A DNA stretch of 34,135 nt from Gammaproteobacteria bacterium 42_54_T18 (GTDB lineage: Bacteria; Pseudomonadota; Gammaproteobacteria; Pseudomonadales; Ketobacteraceae). Position numbers and translations under genes: made by a program. The notes below the pieces were generated by a model that worked only from the letters and a program-made list of their open reading frames with translations, made no database searches and was not told the DNA's origin. The stretch is taken from positions 1-34,135 of the forward strand of contig MAAL01000053.1 in the NCBI GenBank assembly GCA_002163245.1, read 5' to 3'. Positions 7,583 through 16,612 of the stretch are shown here, piece after piece. How positions within the stretch are numbered: position 1 is the stretch's first letter; each line of letters starts with the position of its first letter.

Positions 7583-8236
7583 ATGAAACAAGTACAAAAA
7601 CAGCTGCTAACCTTAATTGTTGGCCTATTCGCTGGATTATTAGTGTTGACTGCGCAGGCCGAAACCTTTCGTGAAGGTGTGGATTATACGGAATTAAAGC
7701 AACCTATTCAGACTGCTGACCCCAGTTCGATTGAGGTTCGAGAGTTTTTTTGGTTTGGCTGCCCCCATTGTTATCAATTGGAGTCATTTGTTCATAACTT
7801 TTCACAAAATCTACCCGAAGGTGTCACTTTTTTACAAACACCAGCTCCATTAAACAAGAGCTGGATGAACCATGCGCATGCGTTTTATGTGATGGAGTTG
7901 TTGGGTAAGACCAAAGAAATGGCCCCAGCGTTATTTAATCAGCTTCATGTGGCGAAGAATAAATTATTCAGCCAAGAAGAGCTGGCTGGTTTTTTTAAGA
8001 AATATGATGTGTCAGAGTCAGATTTTAATAAACTTTTCCAATCCTTTCCTGTTCGCACAAAAGTACGCCAGGCGGAGGCCTTTGCTAAGGCTGCACGATT
8101 AAGTGGTGTGCCTGCTATTGTTGTTAACGGAAAATATGTTGTTGGAACTAAGATGGCAAAAGGTTTTCCTCGTATGATGCAGATTGTTAACTTCTTGATT
8201 GAGAAAGAAAGAGTAACGATGCAGGCGGCTTTGTAA
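7583..8236 (+). CDS. dsbA: Thiol:disulfide interchange protein DsbA
   Basis: Periplasmic thioredoxin-fold oxidase that introduces disulfides into exported proteins and is reoxidised by DsbB. 217 residues from ATG 7583, with GGGA nine bases upstream; an in-frame TTG at 7568 is less likely. The signal peptide ends at AQA (residue 26). The active site is CPHC (Cys60 and Cys63) in FFWFGCPHCYQLE, and the cis-Pro loop is SGVPAIVVNGKY. It follows the cytochrome c4 terminator, so it likely has its own promoter in the 140-bp gap, and it ends before a terminator at 8320. No dsbB was seen in the window. Confidence 0.95.
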   Translation: MKQVQKQLLTLIVGLFAGLLVLTAQAETFREGVDYTELKQPIQTADPSSIEVREFFWFGCPHCYQLESFVHNFSQNLPEGVTFLQTPAPLNKSWMNHAHAFYVMELLGKTKEMAPALFNQLHVAKNKLFSQEELAGFFKKYDVSESDFNKLFQSFPVRTKVRQAEAFAKAARLSGVPAIVVNGKYVVGTKMAKGFPRMMQIVNFLIEKERVTMQAAL

Positions 8237-8319
8237 ACAACAATGGGTGTTTAAATCACTATCGGTGAGCCCTTCTGTGAGGGAGTCACTGGTGATCGAA
8301 TGAAAGTTTGATAAACTCT

Positions 8320-8349
8320 AAAAGCTGGGTGTAAAAATCCGGCTTTTTT
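8320..8349 (+). terminator. Intrinsic terminator after dsbA
   Basis: AAAAGCTGG (8320-8328) pairs with CCGGC plus T residues (8339-8349), with one G-T pair, and ends in six T residues. It lies about 85 bp beyond the dsbA stop codon and before the next gene. Confidence 0.8.
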
Positions 8350-8422
8350 CATGTTTAGCTTTTATCTCTCACAAGGTGGTGACTGAAAGCTATTGGGTTT
8401 AGCAGTTAGTAGGAGCACAAGA

Positions 8423-9256
8423 TTGTCATTTCAGATCAATCATGAGGTGTTAGAGCAAGGGAGTCAGGGCTTTTCTCGTAAATATGGGAAGGAAGTACCT
8501 GAAGTACTAAAGCTGCTTTCTTACAATATACAAGCGGCTATTGGAACAAGCTCTTACCATCATTATGTCACTCGTAGCTGGCGTCATCTGTTGCCTGACT
8601 GGCGTGGTGTGCAACGATTGGATGATATTGCGAAAGTGCTGGTGGATTATGACTTGGTAGCATTACAAGAAGTGGACGGTGGTAGTCTGCGTAGTAGTTT
8701 TGTTAATCAGGTATCGTATTTGGCAGATGTTGCTGGTTTTGATTATTGGTATCAGCAACTGAATCGAGATTTTGGTCGTTTTGGGAAATTCTCAAATGGT
8801 ATCCTATCGCGCTTTGTTCCTTACGAGTTACAAGACCATAAGCTACCAGGTTTAAAAGGCCGTGGGGCGATTGTTGCAAAGTATGGAAATTCGGATAACC
8901 CATTGGTATTAATAGGGTTGCACCTAGCGTTAAGTGAAAGGGCGCGATTTCGTCAGTTGGATTATATTCGTGAGTTAATCCAGGGGCATGAGCATGTCAT
9001 TGTTATGGGGGATATGAACTGTCGAGGTGATCAGATTATTGATACTCCTTTGCGGGATACCCATCTGATACAGGTCAATGGAGAGCATCATACCTTTCCA
9101 AGCTGGAAACCCGATAGAAGTATTGATCACATTATGGTGAGCCCAAGCCTGAAGATTAATAAAATTAACGTATTAGATCATACTCACTCGGATCATCGGC
9201 CTATTGCGATGGAAATCTGCTTGCCTAGCTCGCTTAGAGAGTCGTTTTACGAGTAA
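8423..9256 (+). CDS. Endonuclease/exonuclease/phosphatase (EEP) family protein
   Basis: Metal-dependent hydrolase of the DNase I/ExoIII fold. The motifs come in family order: LLSYNIQ, the metal-binding Glu in ALQEVDGG, GLHLALS, the metal-binding pair in VIVMGDMNC, SIDHIMVSP, and the catalytic HSDHRP near the C-terminus. No signal peptide is seen, so it is likely cytoplasmic. The substrate (nucleic acid, phosphoinositide-like or other phosphodiester) cannot be told from sequence. TTG at 8423 is preferred because AGGAG lies seven bases upstream; an upstream TTG at 8393 would add ten residues. It lies between dsbA and a diguanylate cyclase, as its counterpart does in Pseudomonas. Confidence 0.85.
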   Translation: MSFQINHEVLEQGSQGFSRKYGKEVPEVLKLLSYNIQAAIGTSSYHHYVTRSWRHLLPDWRGVQRLDDIAKVLVDYDLVALQEVDGGSLRSSFVNQVSYLADVAGFDYWYQQLNRDFGRFGKFSNGILSRFVPYELQDHKLPGLKGRGAIVAKYGNSDNPLVLIGLHLALSERARFRQLDYIRELIQGHEHVIVMGDMNCRGDQIIDTPLRDTHLIQVNGEHHTFPSWKPDRSIDHIMVSPSLKINKINVLDHTHSDHRPIAMEICLPSSLRESFYE

Positions 9257-9397
9257 ATTGCTTTCAGGTGCATTTGTAGATCATTGTTTTTTATCGATTT
9301 TATGTATTTTTACCATGTCTTAAAAGATCTAGCTGCCACTGATTCTTGAGTGTATCGCTTTAAGAGTAATTTTATCTATAGCAGGCTTCAGCACTGT

Positions 9398-9430
9398 CTA
9401 TACTGATAGTTACTCTATACTGATAGTTAC
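9398..9430. repeat. 17-bp direct repeat pair
   Basis: CTATACTGATAGTTAC occurs at 9398-9413 and again at 9415-9430, one base apart, giving a 17-bp period. It lies about 95 bp upstream of the diguanylate cyclase start in a 267-bp gap. It could be a pair of regulator sites or a recent duplication. Confidence 0.7.
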
Positions 9431-9523
9431 CTTGTTCCTAAGTGATGACCCGTACCTCGTGCTCTGGGCGCCTGTGCTCTTGAGTGAGATTATTTTTGCG
9501 ATTGAAGAGCTATATAAAATATT

Positions 9524-11422
9524 ATGGCGGAAGCTGAGTCCCAAAGTTGGAAAGAAAAGTACCTGCAGTCTTTGGAGAAATTTGAAGCACAAGAGCAACA
9601 GGCGTCGAAGCGTTTAGACCTTTTGCGCAAGGGGTTTGTGCGTGTGAGTTTAGCTGCTGATGGTTTGGATGAGCCATTGGATGATATTTTAGCTGAGCTA
9701 CGTAGCGCATTACGTGAAACTGATGATGTTTTGATGTTAGAGCCGATGATTGCTCGTTTGGAAAGTTGCGTTATTGCCTTGGACGATCACCGAAAGGATG
9801 ATTTTGGAACTGCTACTGAGATAATTGATGGTGCACTTGCCGCAACATTAGACATTAAACTGCCCCGTAAAGACAAATCGGCTATCAAATCTTTTCGCAA
9901 GCAATTACCCAGTATGTTGCAAGGTACCAGTGTTAATGTTGACTTATGGAAAGGCTATCTTGATGTTCAGCGCCCAGTTTATGACTATCTTGTGGCGTTG
10001 GAAAAGGGGGAGCTAGCGAAAAAACCAGAAGGGTTGTTTCAGCGTTTATTTTCTAGCCCTCAGGAGAATGACCATGACGGTGGCAATGAAGCTAATAATG
10101 AGGCTGAGTCCGATACGCCATTTTTGCCTGTAGACGATGTTGAGCAAGTCGACGTTCAGAATGAAGTACAGAATGATGCAGAGAGTGATGCAGAGAGTGA
10201 TGCAGAGAGTGATGCAGAGAGTGATGCAGAGAGTGATGCAGAGAGTGATGCAGAACAATCCCTCAGCGCTGCAACGGATAATGACCCTGCAACGCTAGTA
10301 TCAAACATAACCTCTGAACCAGTGACCGTAACGCTAAGTAATGATGGGGACATTTCCCAAACGGATGAAGGTCATCTAAAAGAAGAATTGAAGTCTCGCA
10401 CTGTTCAGGTTTTTTGTGGTTTAGTTGATCAAATTGAAACACCAAATGAATTTGATGGAAGAAAAAATAATTTAGTGTTACGACTGCAAAACGACTTCGA
10501 TTGGGGGGTCTTGCCGGAGTTGTTGACAGAAACAATGGAGTTGGTTGCTTCAACAAAAAAAGTTGCCCAACTCGAGTTTGAAGGCTTCCTTGTAACCTTG
10601 CATGACCGGTTGCAAGATATTCAAGATTTTTTGCAAGTAGCACGTGAAGGTGAAGAAAAAGCCCAGCTTAATCAAACAAAGTTAGATCAAGAGGTTCGTA
10701 TGGGCCTTAAGGAGATTAAAGCCAGCGTTGATGATGCGTTAGATATAGGCATACTCAAAGAAGATATCACATCAATGGTCAATCAAATTGTTGATGTGAT
10801 TGATTCTTTTCATCTTGAAGAAAAGAATCGGCGTGACGATGTTTACGATCGCATTGAAATGTTAGGCTCAAAGATGATTGAAATGGAATTAGAAGCGACG
10901 GAATTGCGTAGCAACTTGGAAGCTCAGCGATTACAGGCGATGCGAGACCCTTTGACTGAGTTACCGAATCGTCAGGCTTATGATGAACAAGCAGAAAAAG
11001 AGTTCTCTCGCTGGAAGCGACATGATCGACCTCTTAGTATGGCTATAGTGGATATCGACTTTTTTAAAAAAATTAACGATACGTTAGGCCATTTGCGTGG
11101 CGATAAAGTATTAAAACTAGTGGCTCGTGAAATCCAAATGAATATTCGGAGCGAGGATTTTGTTGCTCGTTATGGAGGGGAAGAGTTTGTGATTTTAATG
11201 CCTGATACGGATGAAGAGGCTGCGTGTTTGGCTATAGAAAAGGTACGCAAAGCTATTGAAGGTTGTCCTTTTAACTTTGCGGGAGAAAGGATTTCTATTA
11301 CCGCCAGTTTTGGTGTGTCTGCGATGAAAAACGATGATACGGTGGTTGCGTGTTTTGATCGTGTTGATAAAGCATTGTACAAAGCAAAAGATAATGGTCG
11401 CAATCGTGTGGAAAGAGGGTGA
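9524..11422 (+). CDS. Diguanylate cyclase (GGDEF), cytoplasmic, with tandem-repeat linker
   Basis: Makes cyclic di-GMP from two GTP. 632 residues with no membrane segment or signal peptide. The helical N-terminal region (about 1-180) is followed by an acidic low-complexity linker containing six DAES repeats (about 218-241) and a long helical/coiled-coil region (about 290-470). The C-terminal GGDEF domain opens with DPLTELPNRQAYDE; its active site is GGEEF at 551-555, and the inhibitory I-site RSED lies five residues upstream. Both are intact, so activity with product inhibition is expected. The position after the EEP gene and the architecture fit DgcH of Pseudomonas aeruginosa (by gene order, not checked by alignment). 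The start is not backed by a good ribosome site; the GAAGAG upstream is too far away. Confidence 0.9.
   Translation: MAEAESQSWKEKYLQSLEKFEAQEQQASKRLDLLRKGFVRVSLAADGLDEPLDDILAELRSALRETDDVLMLEPMIARLESCVIALDDHRKDDFGTATEIIDGALAATLDIKLPRKDKSAIKSFRKQLPSMLQGTSVNVDLWKGYLDVQRPVYDYLVALEKGELAKKPEGLFQRLFSSPQENDHDGGNEANNEAESDTPFLPVDDVEQVDVQNEVQNDAESDAESDAESDAESDAESDAESDAEQSLSAATDNDPATLVSNITSEPVTVTLSNDGDISQTDEGHLKEELKSRTVQVFCGLVDQIETPNEFDGRKNNLVLRLQNDFDWGVLPELLTETMELVASTKKVAQLEFEGFLVTLHDRLQDIQDFLQVAREGEEKAQLNQTKLDQEVRMGLKEIKASVDDALDIGILKEDITSMVNQIVDVIDSFHLEEKNRRDDVYDRIEMLGSKMIEMELEATELRSNLEAQRLQAMRDPLTELPNRQAYDEQAEKEFSRWKRHDRPLSMAIVDIDFFKKINDTLGHLRGDKVLKLVAREIQMNIRSEDFVARYGGEEFVILMPDTDEEAACLAIEKVRKAIEGCPFNFAGERISITASFGVSAMKNDDTVVACFDRVDKALYKAKDNGRNRVERG
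10175..10255 (+). repeat. In-frame 12-bp tandem repeat in the GGDEF gene
   Basis: The unit GATGCAGAGAGT is repeated exactly six times (10175-10246), followed by a partial seventh. It encodes Asp-Ala-Glu-Ser. Because 12 is a multiple of three, gain or loss of units by slippage would change linker length without shifting the frame. Confidence 0.95.
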
Positions 11423-11471
11423 GTGACGTCTGAGTTATATTAGAACGTTATATTCACGACTATAGAAAAAT

Positions 11472-11846
11472 CTATGATTGAATATAATGCTTGAGCCGTT
11501 CGAGTAATTGCGTTTCATTGATGGGTTTGGTAATTAGCTCATCAACTCCGGAATCTAAAATTTCTTTTGTTTCATTAATAATTGCATGAGCGGTGAGTGC
11601 AAAAATAGTGGCGCTCCGGTATTTTTCAGTAGCCCTTAGCTTTTTTGTGGCCTCTTTGCCATCCATGCCCGGCAGTGATATATCCATTAAAATAGCGTCA
11701 TAGGTATTGGATGTTGCCAGTTGTAATCCATCCTCTGCGTTAAATGCAGAAGTAACGATATAACCTTCATCCTCAAGCATCCAGGTGACTAACTTCATGT
11801 TGTCTGGGTTGTCTTCGACTACGAGAATGTTACCTTTATCTGCCAT
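11472..11846 (-). CDS. Stand-alone CheY-like receiver protein
   Basis: Single-domain response regulator of about 124 residues with no output domain. The acidic pair is in VVEDNPDN, the phospho-acceptor Asp in AILMDISLPGMDG, the switch Thr in FALTAH and the conserved Lys in ITKPIN. ATG 11846 is chosen because GGTGG lies eight bases upstream; the frame extends 15 codons to 11891. It is on the same strand as recG, about 130 bp downstream. With no output domain it should act by binding a partner, for example a kinase, phosphotransfer protein or flagellar switch. It converges on the diguanylate cyclase gene, and a functional link is possible but not shown. Confidence 0.85.
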   Translation of the reverse strand: MADKGNILVVEDNPDNMKLVTWMLEDEGYIVTSAFNAEDGLQLATSNTYDAILMDISLPGMDGKEATKKLRATEKYRSATIFALTAHAIINETKEILDSGVDELITKPINETQLLERLKHYIQS

Positions 11847-11973
11847 GCACATTGCCACCAAATTTGAATGCTTACTTACATGTTGCAGCATTTCTTACGG
11901 CGTTACTACTACTAACTGCGCAATAAGCTCGCCATCGCTTAATTTTTGTAAGTGTGCTTGTCCATATGAGGGT

Positions 11974-14076
11974 TTAGGCTTGAGCGTATTGGGAAGCATT
12001 CCCTAACCAGCGGTGAACTAATGGTGTGATAAGTGATGGCTCGTGTTGAATAATATGTTGAGCAAGTTTTTTGGCTTCATATACTAATGGTTGGTCACGC
12101 ATAAGATCTGCAATTCGAAACGTAATGTCTCCTGTCTGACGTGTACCTAACACTTCACCTGGTCCGCGAATCTCGAGGTCTTTTTCTGCAATTTTAAAAC
12201 CATCGGTTGTTTCGCGCATAATTTCTAAGCGTTGTTTGCCGAGATCTGATAACGGGGTTTGGTAGAGCAATAAACAAAAGCTTTCTATAGAACCCCTGCC
12301 CACACGGCCACGTAATTGATGGAGTTGTGCAAGCCCTAAACGCTCAGGGTTTTCAACGATCATTACACTAGCGTTAGGTACATTAACACCAACCTCAATA
12401 ACGGTTGTTGCCACTAATAATTGTATCTCACCTTGTTTAAAGGCATCCATGATACTGATTTTTTCTTTGGGTTTTAAGCGACCATGAATAAGGCCTATAC
12501 GAATATGCGGCAACTTCAGGCTAAGAAGTTCGGCTGTTTTTTCTGCGGCTTGGCATTGTAAGACTTCAGACTCCTCTATCAGAGTACATACCCAGTACAC
12601 TTGCTTGCCTTCATTGCAGGCATTTAACACCCGCTGTATTACGGCGTCTCGTCGATCGTTTGCAACAACAACAGTTTTTACGGGAGTACGGCCCGGTGGC
12701 AGTTCATCAATAACCGATGTGTCTAAATCAGCATAAGCACTCATTGCTAATGTGCGCGGGATGGGGGTGGCCGTCATGATAAGTTGGTGTACTACATAGC
12801 TGTCATCACTTTTTTGAGTGAGCGATAAGCGTTGGTGAACGCCAAAACGATGTTGTTCATCAATAATGGCGAGGCCAAGCTTTTGATAGTGAACGTCGCC
12901 CTGAAATAATGCGTGAGTACCAACGATCAATTGGCATTCACCTGATTCTAGTTCGGATAATTGATGTGATCGTTTTTTGCCCTTCAGTTTTCCGGATAAC
13001 CAACCAACAGAAATATTTAAGGGCAAGAACCAGTCGGTGAAAGTTTGTAAATGCTGTTCTGCCAATATTTCTGTTGGTGCCATTAATGCTACTTGATAGC
13101 CTTGTTCAATAGCCTGCAGGGCGGCCCAAGCGGCGACCAGCGTTTTACCACACCCCACATCACCTTGTACTAACCGCAGCATTGGACTGTTTTGTGTGAG
13201 ATCGTTGCTGATCTCTTGGCAGACTCTTTTTTGTGCATTGGTAGGGGAAAATGGCAACTGTTGTATGAATTGGGGCGCGAGTGTTGTGCTTGCGTCAAAG
13301 GCTGGTGCCAATTGAGTTTTCATCTCTTGGCGGCGCTGTAACAAACTTAAATGATGCGCCAGTATCTCCTCGAGCGATAATCGTTGTTGATGGCGGTGGG
13401 TACCCTCCTCCAAACTTTCAGTGTTAACGCCTGGTGGTGGGTTGTGAATAAAATTCAGGGAGTCTATTAATGAAGGCCATTGGCTTTGTGTTGAGGGTAG
13501 CAGCTCATTAATAGTGTTACCGTTATTTAATCGATCTAAGGATTGTTGAGCGAGTTTACGTAGCAAATGCTGTGATACACCTTCGGTGCTTGGATAGGTT
13601 GAGGTTAGATGTTCATCAACGGGCGCGTTATCGTTGGTTAAAATCTTGTACTCTGGGTGCACCATTTCACGGCCATTGCTATTGAACCGTACTTCTCCAA
13701 AACACCGTACGGTTGCGCCTTTTTCCAGCGCATTTTTTTGTGCGGCGGAGAAATGAAAAAAACGTAATTGGATCGCACCAGAGTTATCGGAAAGCCGGCA
13801 TACCAGCATGCGGCGTTTGCCAAAAATAATATCGCATAGCTCAACGTTACCTTGAATAAGTACCTCTGCTCCCATACGAGTGCTGCCGATGGGATGGATA
13901 CGTGTTCGGTCTTGGTAGCGAGCGGGTAAATGAAATAATACATCTTGTACTGAAAGTAGGCCGAGTTTTTCAAGTTTTGCCGCTACCGCGGCCCCCACAC
14001 CTTTTAGTTGAGTGATGGGGGTTTGTGATAAATGATTGGGGTTGTAGTTTTCGCTTATGGGTGTGTGTTTAGGCAT
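11974..14076 (-). CDS. recG: ATP-dependent DNA helicase RecG
   Basis: Branched-DNA translocase that reverses stalled forks and processes Holliday junctions and R-loops. 700 residues, typical length. The N-terminal wedge/OB domain (about 20-165) precedes helicase domain 1 with Walker A GDVGCGKT (305-312; usually GDVGSGKT) and Walker B DEQH (406-409), then MTATPIPRTLAM. Helicase domain 2 carries TTVIEVGVNVPNAS and QLRGRVGRG. The stop of oxyR is nine bases upstream on the same strand, so the two are probably co-transcribed. There is no clear Shine-Dalgarno; the bases before the ATG are TTCCTTATC. Confidence 0.97.
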   Translation of the reverse strand: MPKHTPISENYNPNHLSQTPITQLKGVGAAVAAKLEKLGLLSVQDVLFHLPARYQDRTRIHPIGSTRMGAEVLIQGNVELCDIIFGKRRMLVCRLSDNSGAIQLRFFHFSAAQKNALEKGATVRCFGEVRFNSNGREMVHPEYKILTNDNAPVDEHLTSTYPSTEGVSQHLLRKLAQQSLDRLNNGNTINELLPSTQSQWPSLIDSLNFIHNPPPGVNTESLEEGTHRHQQRLSLEEILAHHLSLLQRRQEMKTQLAPAFDASTTLAPQFIQQLPFSPTNAQKRVCQEISNDLTQNSPMLRLVQGDVGCGKTLVAAWAALQAIEQGYQVALMAPTEILAEQHLQTFTDWFLPLNISVGWLSGKLKGKKRSHQLSELESGECQLIVGTHALFQGDVHYQKLGLAIIDEQHRFGVHQRLSLTQKSDDSYVVHQLIMTATPIPRTLAMSAYADLDTSVIDELPPGRTPVKTVVVANDRRDAVIQRVLNACNEGKQVYWVCTLIEESEVLQCQAAEKTAELLSLKLPHIRIGLIHGRLKPKEKISIMDAFKQGEIQLLVATTVIEVGVNVPNASVMIVENPERLGLAQLHQLRGRVGRGSIESFCLLLYQTPLSDLGKQRLEIMRETTDGFKIAEKDLEIRGPGEVLGTRQTGDITFRIADLMRDQPLVYEAKKLAQHIIQHEPSLITPLVHRWLGNASQYAQA

Positions 14077-14085
14077 GATAAGGAA

Positions 14086-14994
14086 TTAACGTGATGCTCC
14101 AGGAATGGCGCAGCTGTTAATTGATGTGGCCAAAGCATCGATAGCCTGGGCGCGAGGGAAGCGTTTTCGCCATACAAGTGAGACTCGGCGAAAGGGGGTT
14201 TTACCGGCAAATGGTCGCTCCACTAGCGTATCACTATCGTAAATTGAATTATCACTGGCGGAGCCAGGCAATATGGTAAGGCCAAGGCCCGATGCTACCA
14301 TGTGGCGTAATGTTTCAAGTGATGTGCCAAGGGGGATGTCTGTGGCATCAAACTCCTTATTGATGCTAGGGCAGGCGTGTAGAACTTGATCACGAAAACA
14401 ATGGCCATCACCGAGCAATAATACTTTTTCTTTTTCCAGCTGGCGTTTAGTGATGGATTTTTTTTCTGCCAAAGGGTGTGTTGCGGGTATGAGTATACGA
14501 AAAGGTTCATCGTATAAATCAAGTACCTCGGTATTGGGCTCGTTAAAGGGCAGCGAAATCACAATAACATCAAGCTCGCCATGGCGGAGTTTTTGTCGTA
14601 ACACAGAGGTATAGTTTTCTTCCAAAATCAGCGCCATGTTGGGCGCCCTGTCTTTGATGTGACGGATGATGTGTGGGAATAGATAGGGCCCAATGGTGAA
14701 GATGGCCCCAACCCGCAGAGGGGTGTTAAGCTGCCCCTTGCCCTCATTGGCAATGGCTTTTATCACATCGGCTTCTTCTAGAACCTTTCGAGCCTGGGCA
14801 ATAATCTTTTCACCCAACGGTGTGACCTGAACTTCGGTGCGGCTGCGTTCAAAAATAGTAAGGTCCAGCTCCTCCTCTAGCTTTTTAATGGCGACACTTA
14901 GTGTCGGTTGGCTGACGTAACAGCGCTCAGCTGCTTTTCTAAAGTGCTTCTCGTGGGCCAGAGTGATGATATAGCGAAGTTCTGTGAGTGTCAT
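14086..14994 (-). CDS. oxyR: LysR-type peroxide sensor OxyR
   Basis: Transcription factor that activates antioxidant genes after oxidation by hydrogen peroxide. 302 residues. The N-terminal LysR winged helix-turn-helix reads FRKAAERCYVSQPTLSVAIKKLE. The regulatory domain holds the redox pair GDGHCFRDQVLHAC, whose cysteines fall at 199 and 208, the same numbering as in E. coli OxyR. This separates it from other LysR proteins with fair certainty. It is divergent from the epimerase gene at 15076 and immediately precedes recG, as in Pseudomonas. No Shine-Dalgarno is evident before the ATG. Confidence 0.93.
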   Translation of the reverse strand: MTLTELRYIITLAHEKHFRKAAERCYVSQPTLSVAIKKLEEELDLTIFERSRTEVQVTPLGEKIIAQARKVLEEADVIKAIANEGKGQLNTPLRVGAIFTIGPYLFPHIIRHIKDRAPNMALILEENYTSVLRQKLRHGELDVIVISLPFNEPNTEVLDLYDEPFRILIPATHPLAEKKSITKRQLEKEKVLLLGDGHCFRDQVLHACPSINKEFDATDIPLGTSLETLRHMVASGLGLTILPGSASDNSIYDSDTLVERPFAGKTPFRRVSLVWRKRFPRAQAIDALATSINSCAIPGASR

Positions 14995-15075
14995 AAGGAA
15001 CCGTAATCAAATATTATAGAGGGGTGTGCTCAACTGTATTCAAAAATTTATCATGATTTAGAGGGGAATCCTAGA

Positions 15076-15939
15076 ATGAAGAAAAATATCTTAATTGTCG
15101 GTTGTGGTGATGTTGGTACTGAAACGGGGCGTCGTTTACAGCAGTTAGGGTATGCCGTGTATGGACTTAAAAGAACAGTCAGCGATGAGATACCTTTTCC
15201 TTGTGTTTATGGCGATGTGAGTGATGTTGAAAGTCTTAGTGCATGTTTTAAGCAGCTTCCCGACGATATACATTATTTGGTTTACACTGTTGCACCAGCG
15301 GAACGTACGGAAGGTGCCTATCATGCAGCATACCCCGAAGGTGTAAAAAATTGTTTGGCGAGTATTGATACACACATATTGCAGGGTTTTTTGCTGGTTA
15401 CCAGTACAGCGGTATATCACCAGCAACAAGGGCAATGGGTTGATGAATCAACAGAAACATTACCGACGAGCTTTTCTGGGCAAAAATTATTAGCAGCAGA
15501 GGATGTGTTGCGCAACTCTGCTGTAAAAGGGGTTGCTGTGCGATTGGGTGGGATTTATGGTCCAGGTCGAGAGCGTTTGATTAAAAAAGTAAAAAACGGA
15601 TGCGAGATAAACCGAGCAATACCTGCGTATACAAACCGCATTCATCGTGATGATTGTGCAGGAATATTAAGCTATTTGATTGAAATGATTGATTCTGAGC
15701 GAGAGGTTGATAGCTGTTATGTCGGTGTTGATAGTTATCCGGTACCGGAATGGGATGTGTTGTGTTGTATCGCAAGCTTATTAAATATTAATGGCCCTGT
15801 TGATAACGAAAAATTGCAGGTGATTCGTCAGAATAAACGCTGTCGTAATGATCGTATTCGTTCGTTAGGGTATGAATTTACGTTTGAGCATTATGAGGAT
15901 GGCTATAAGCAGTTAATAGATTCTGTTAACGCGGTGTAG
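15076..15939 (+). CDS. NAD-dependent epimerase/dehydratase family protein (YeeZ-like)
   Basis: Extended-SDR-type protein of 287 residues. The N-terminal dinucleotide-binding motif is IVGCGDVGTETG (GxGDxG form). LVTSTAVYHQQQG carries the Ser and Tyr at the usual active-site region, but the Tyr-x-x-x-Lys motif is not canonical. RLGGIYGPGRERL and IHRDDCAG are conserved motifs of the YeeZ group. The substrate is unknown; a nucleotide-sugar or a general oxidoreductase role cannot be told apart. GAGGGG lies nine bases before the ATG. It is divergent from oxyR across an 81-bp gap. The stop codon is TAG. Confidence 0.82.
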   Translation: MKKNILIVGCGDVGTETGRRLQQLGYAVYGLKRTVSDEIPFPCVYGDVSDVESLSACFKQLPDDIHYLVYTVAPAERTEGAYHAAYPEGVKNCLASIDTHILQGFLLVTSTAVYHQQQGQWVDESTETLPTSFSGQKLLAAEDVLRNSAVKGVAVRLGGIYGPGRERLIKKVKNGCEINRAIPAYTNRIHRDDCAGILSYLIEMIDSEREVDSCYVGVDSYPVPEWDVLCCIASLLNINGPVDNEKLQVIRQNKRCRNDRIRSLGYEFTFEHYEDGYKQLIDSVNAV

Positions 15940-15971
15940 TTCCTAATGGAGAGATGAACAAGGAAAAATTC

Positions 15972-16011
15972 CCTAAATGCATGAGAACCATGTCTCATCC
16001 ATTCGTTTAGG
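15972..16011. ncRNA. Nested hairpin in an intergenic gap
   Basis: CCTAAA (15972-15977) pairs with TTTAGG (16006-16011), and inside it ATGAGA (15981-15986) pairs with TCTCAT (15993-15998) around a six-base loop. It lies in the 214-bp gap between the epimerase gene and the small secreted protein gene. No T-tract follows. It could be a leader structure or small-RNA element; evidence is limited to the fold. Confidence 0.3.
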
Positions 16012-16153
16012 CGCGGATGTCCTGTGACTGAGTGCAAGTTCTGAGGCAGAGCTGACAGACGCTTGTAATAGGATTTGGTACGGTGAGGCAAGTTTAAAGC
16101 AGAAGCGATAAATCTGCCGATATTTTTGTGCTAATTGATTCGAGGGAAAGGTT

Positions 16154-16582
16154 ATGAAGTCATTGTCGTCGATTTTGTATCGTAGTGTATTTTCAATTGT
16201 TGTTGGGGTTTGTGCATTGTTACCGTTGCAACTTAATGCATCATCAATCTTGATTGAAAATAGTGTCTTTACCTCGCAACTGCTAGATGCGGAGCCGGTT
16301 GATTATTTGGATTCAGCCTATTTAAGTGATGGGAAAATATACATCTACTTAAAATGGCAAGATTTGGATAAGCGCTTATATGATGTCGAAAATTTTATTT
16401 ATGATGGAAATAATCGTTTAGTAGGTCATTCAAAATATGGTTTTAAACCATCAGATTCTAGCTGGCGTTCTTGGACTAAGTACAACTTTCGTTCCAATGT
16501 TGATTATCCGGGCAACTGGCGTTTTGTGGTAAAGCTTGACGGTGAGAAAGTGCTGGAAAAAACCTTGTATGTTGGTGATTAA
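16154..16582 (+). CDS. Secreted/periplasmic protein of unknown function
   Basis: 142 residues. Residues 1-30 form a Sec signal peptide likely cut after LNA. The remaining domain of about 110 residues looks beta-rich, with a closing segment GNWRFVVKLDGEKVLEKTL that resembles the C-terminal strand pair of DUF2914-type domains (weak resemblance). There are no catalytic motifs and no cysteines in the mature part. It stands alone on the plus strand and ends at a strong bidirectional terminator shared with ridA. No function is proposed. Confidence 0.75.
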   Translation: MKSLSSILYRSVFSIVVGVCALLPLQLNASSILIENSVFTSQLLDAEPVDYLDSAYLSDGKIYIYLKWQDLDKRLYDVENFIYDGNNRLVGHSKYGFKPSDSSWRSWTKYNFRSNVDYPGNWRFVVKLDGEKVLEKTLYVGD

Positions 16583-16612
16583 AGGGTTCTAGTGTTTCGA
16601 CTGTATTGATAC

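Noticed and set aside
10175-10255. CRISPR-like array
   Set aside because: The repeats are directly adjacent with no spacers and lie in frame within a coding sequence.
10046-10353. Antisense frames with repeated CITL or SLSA units
   Set aside because: They only reflect the 12-bp repeat of the GGDEF gene read on the opposite strand.
14060-15000. Shared TTCCTTAT sequence directly before both the oxyR and recG start codons
   Set aside because: Eight bases at two sites is within what chance allows, and no known translation signal matches.
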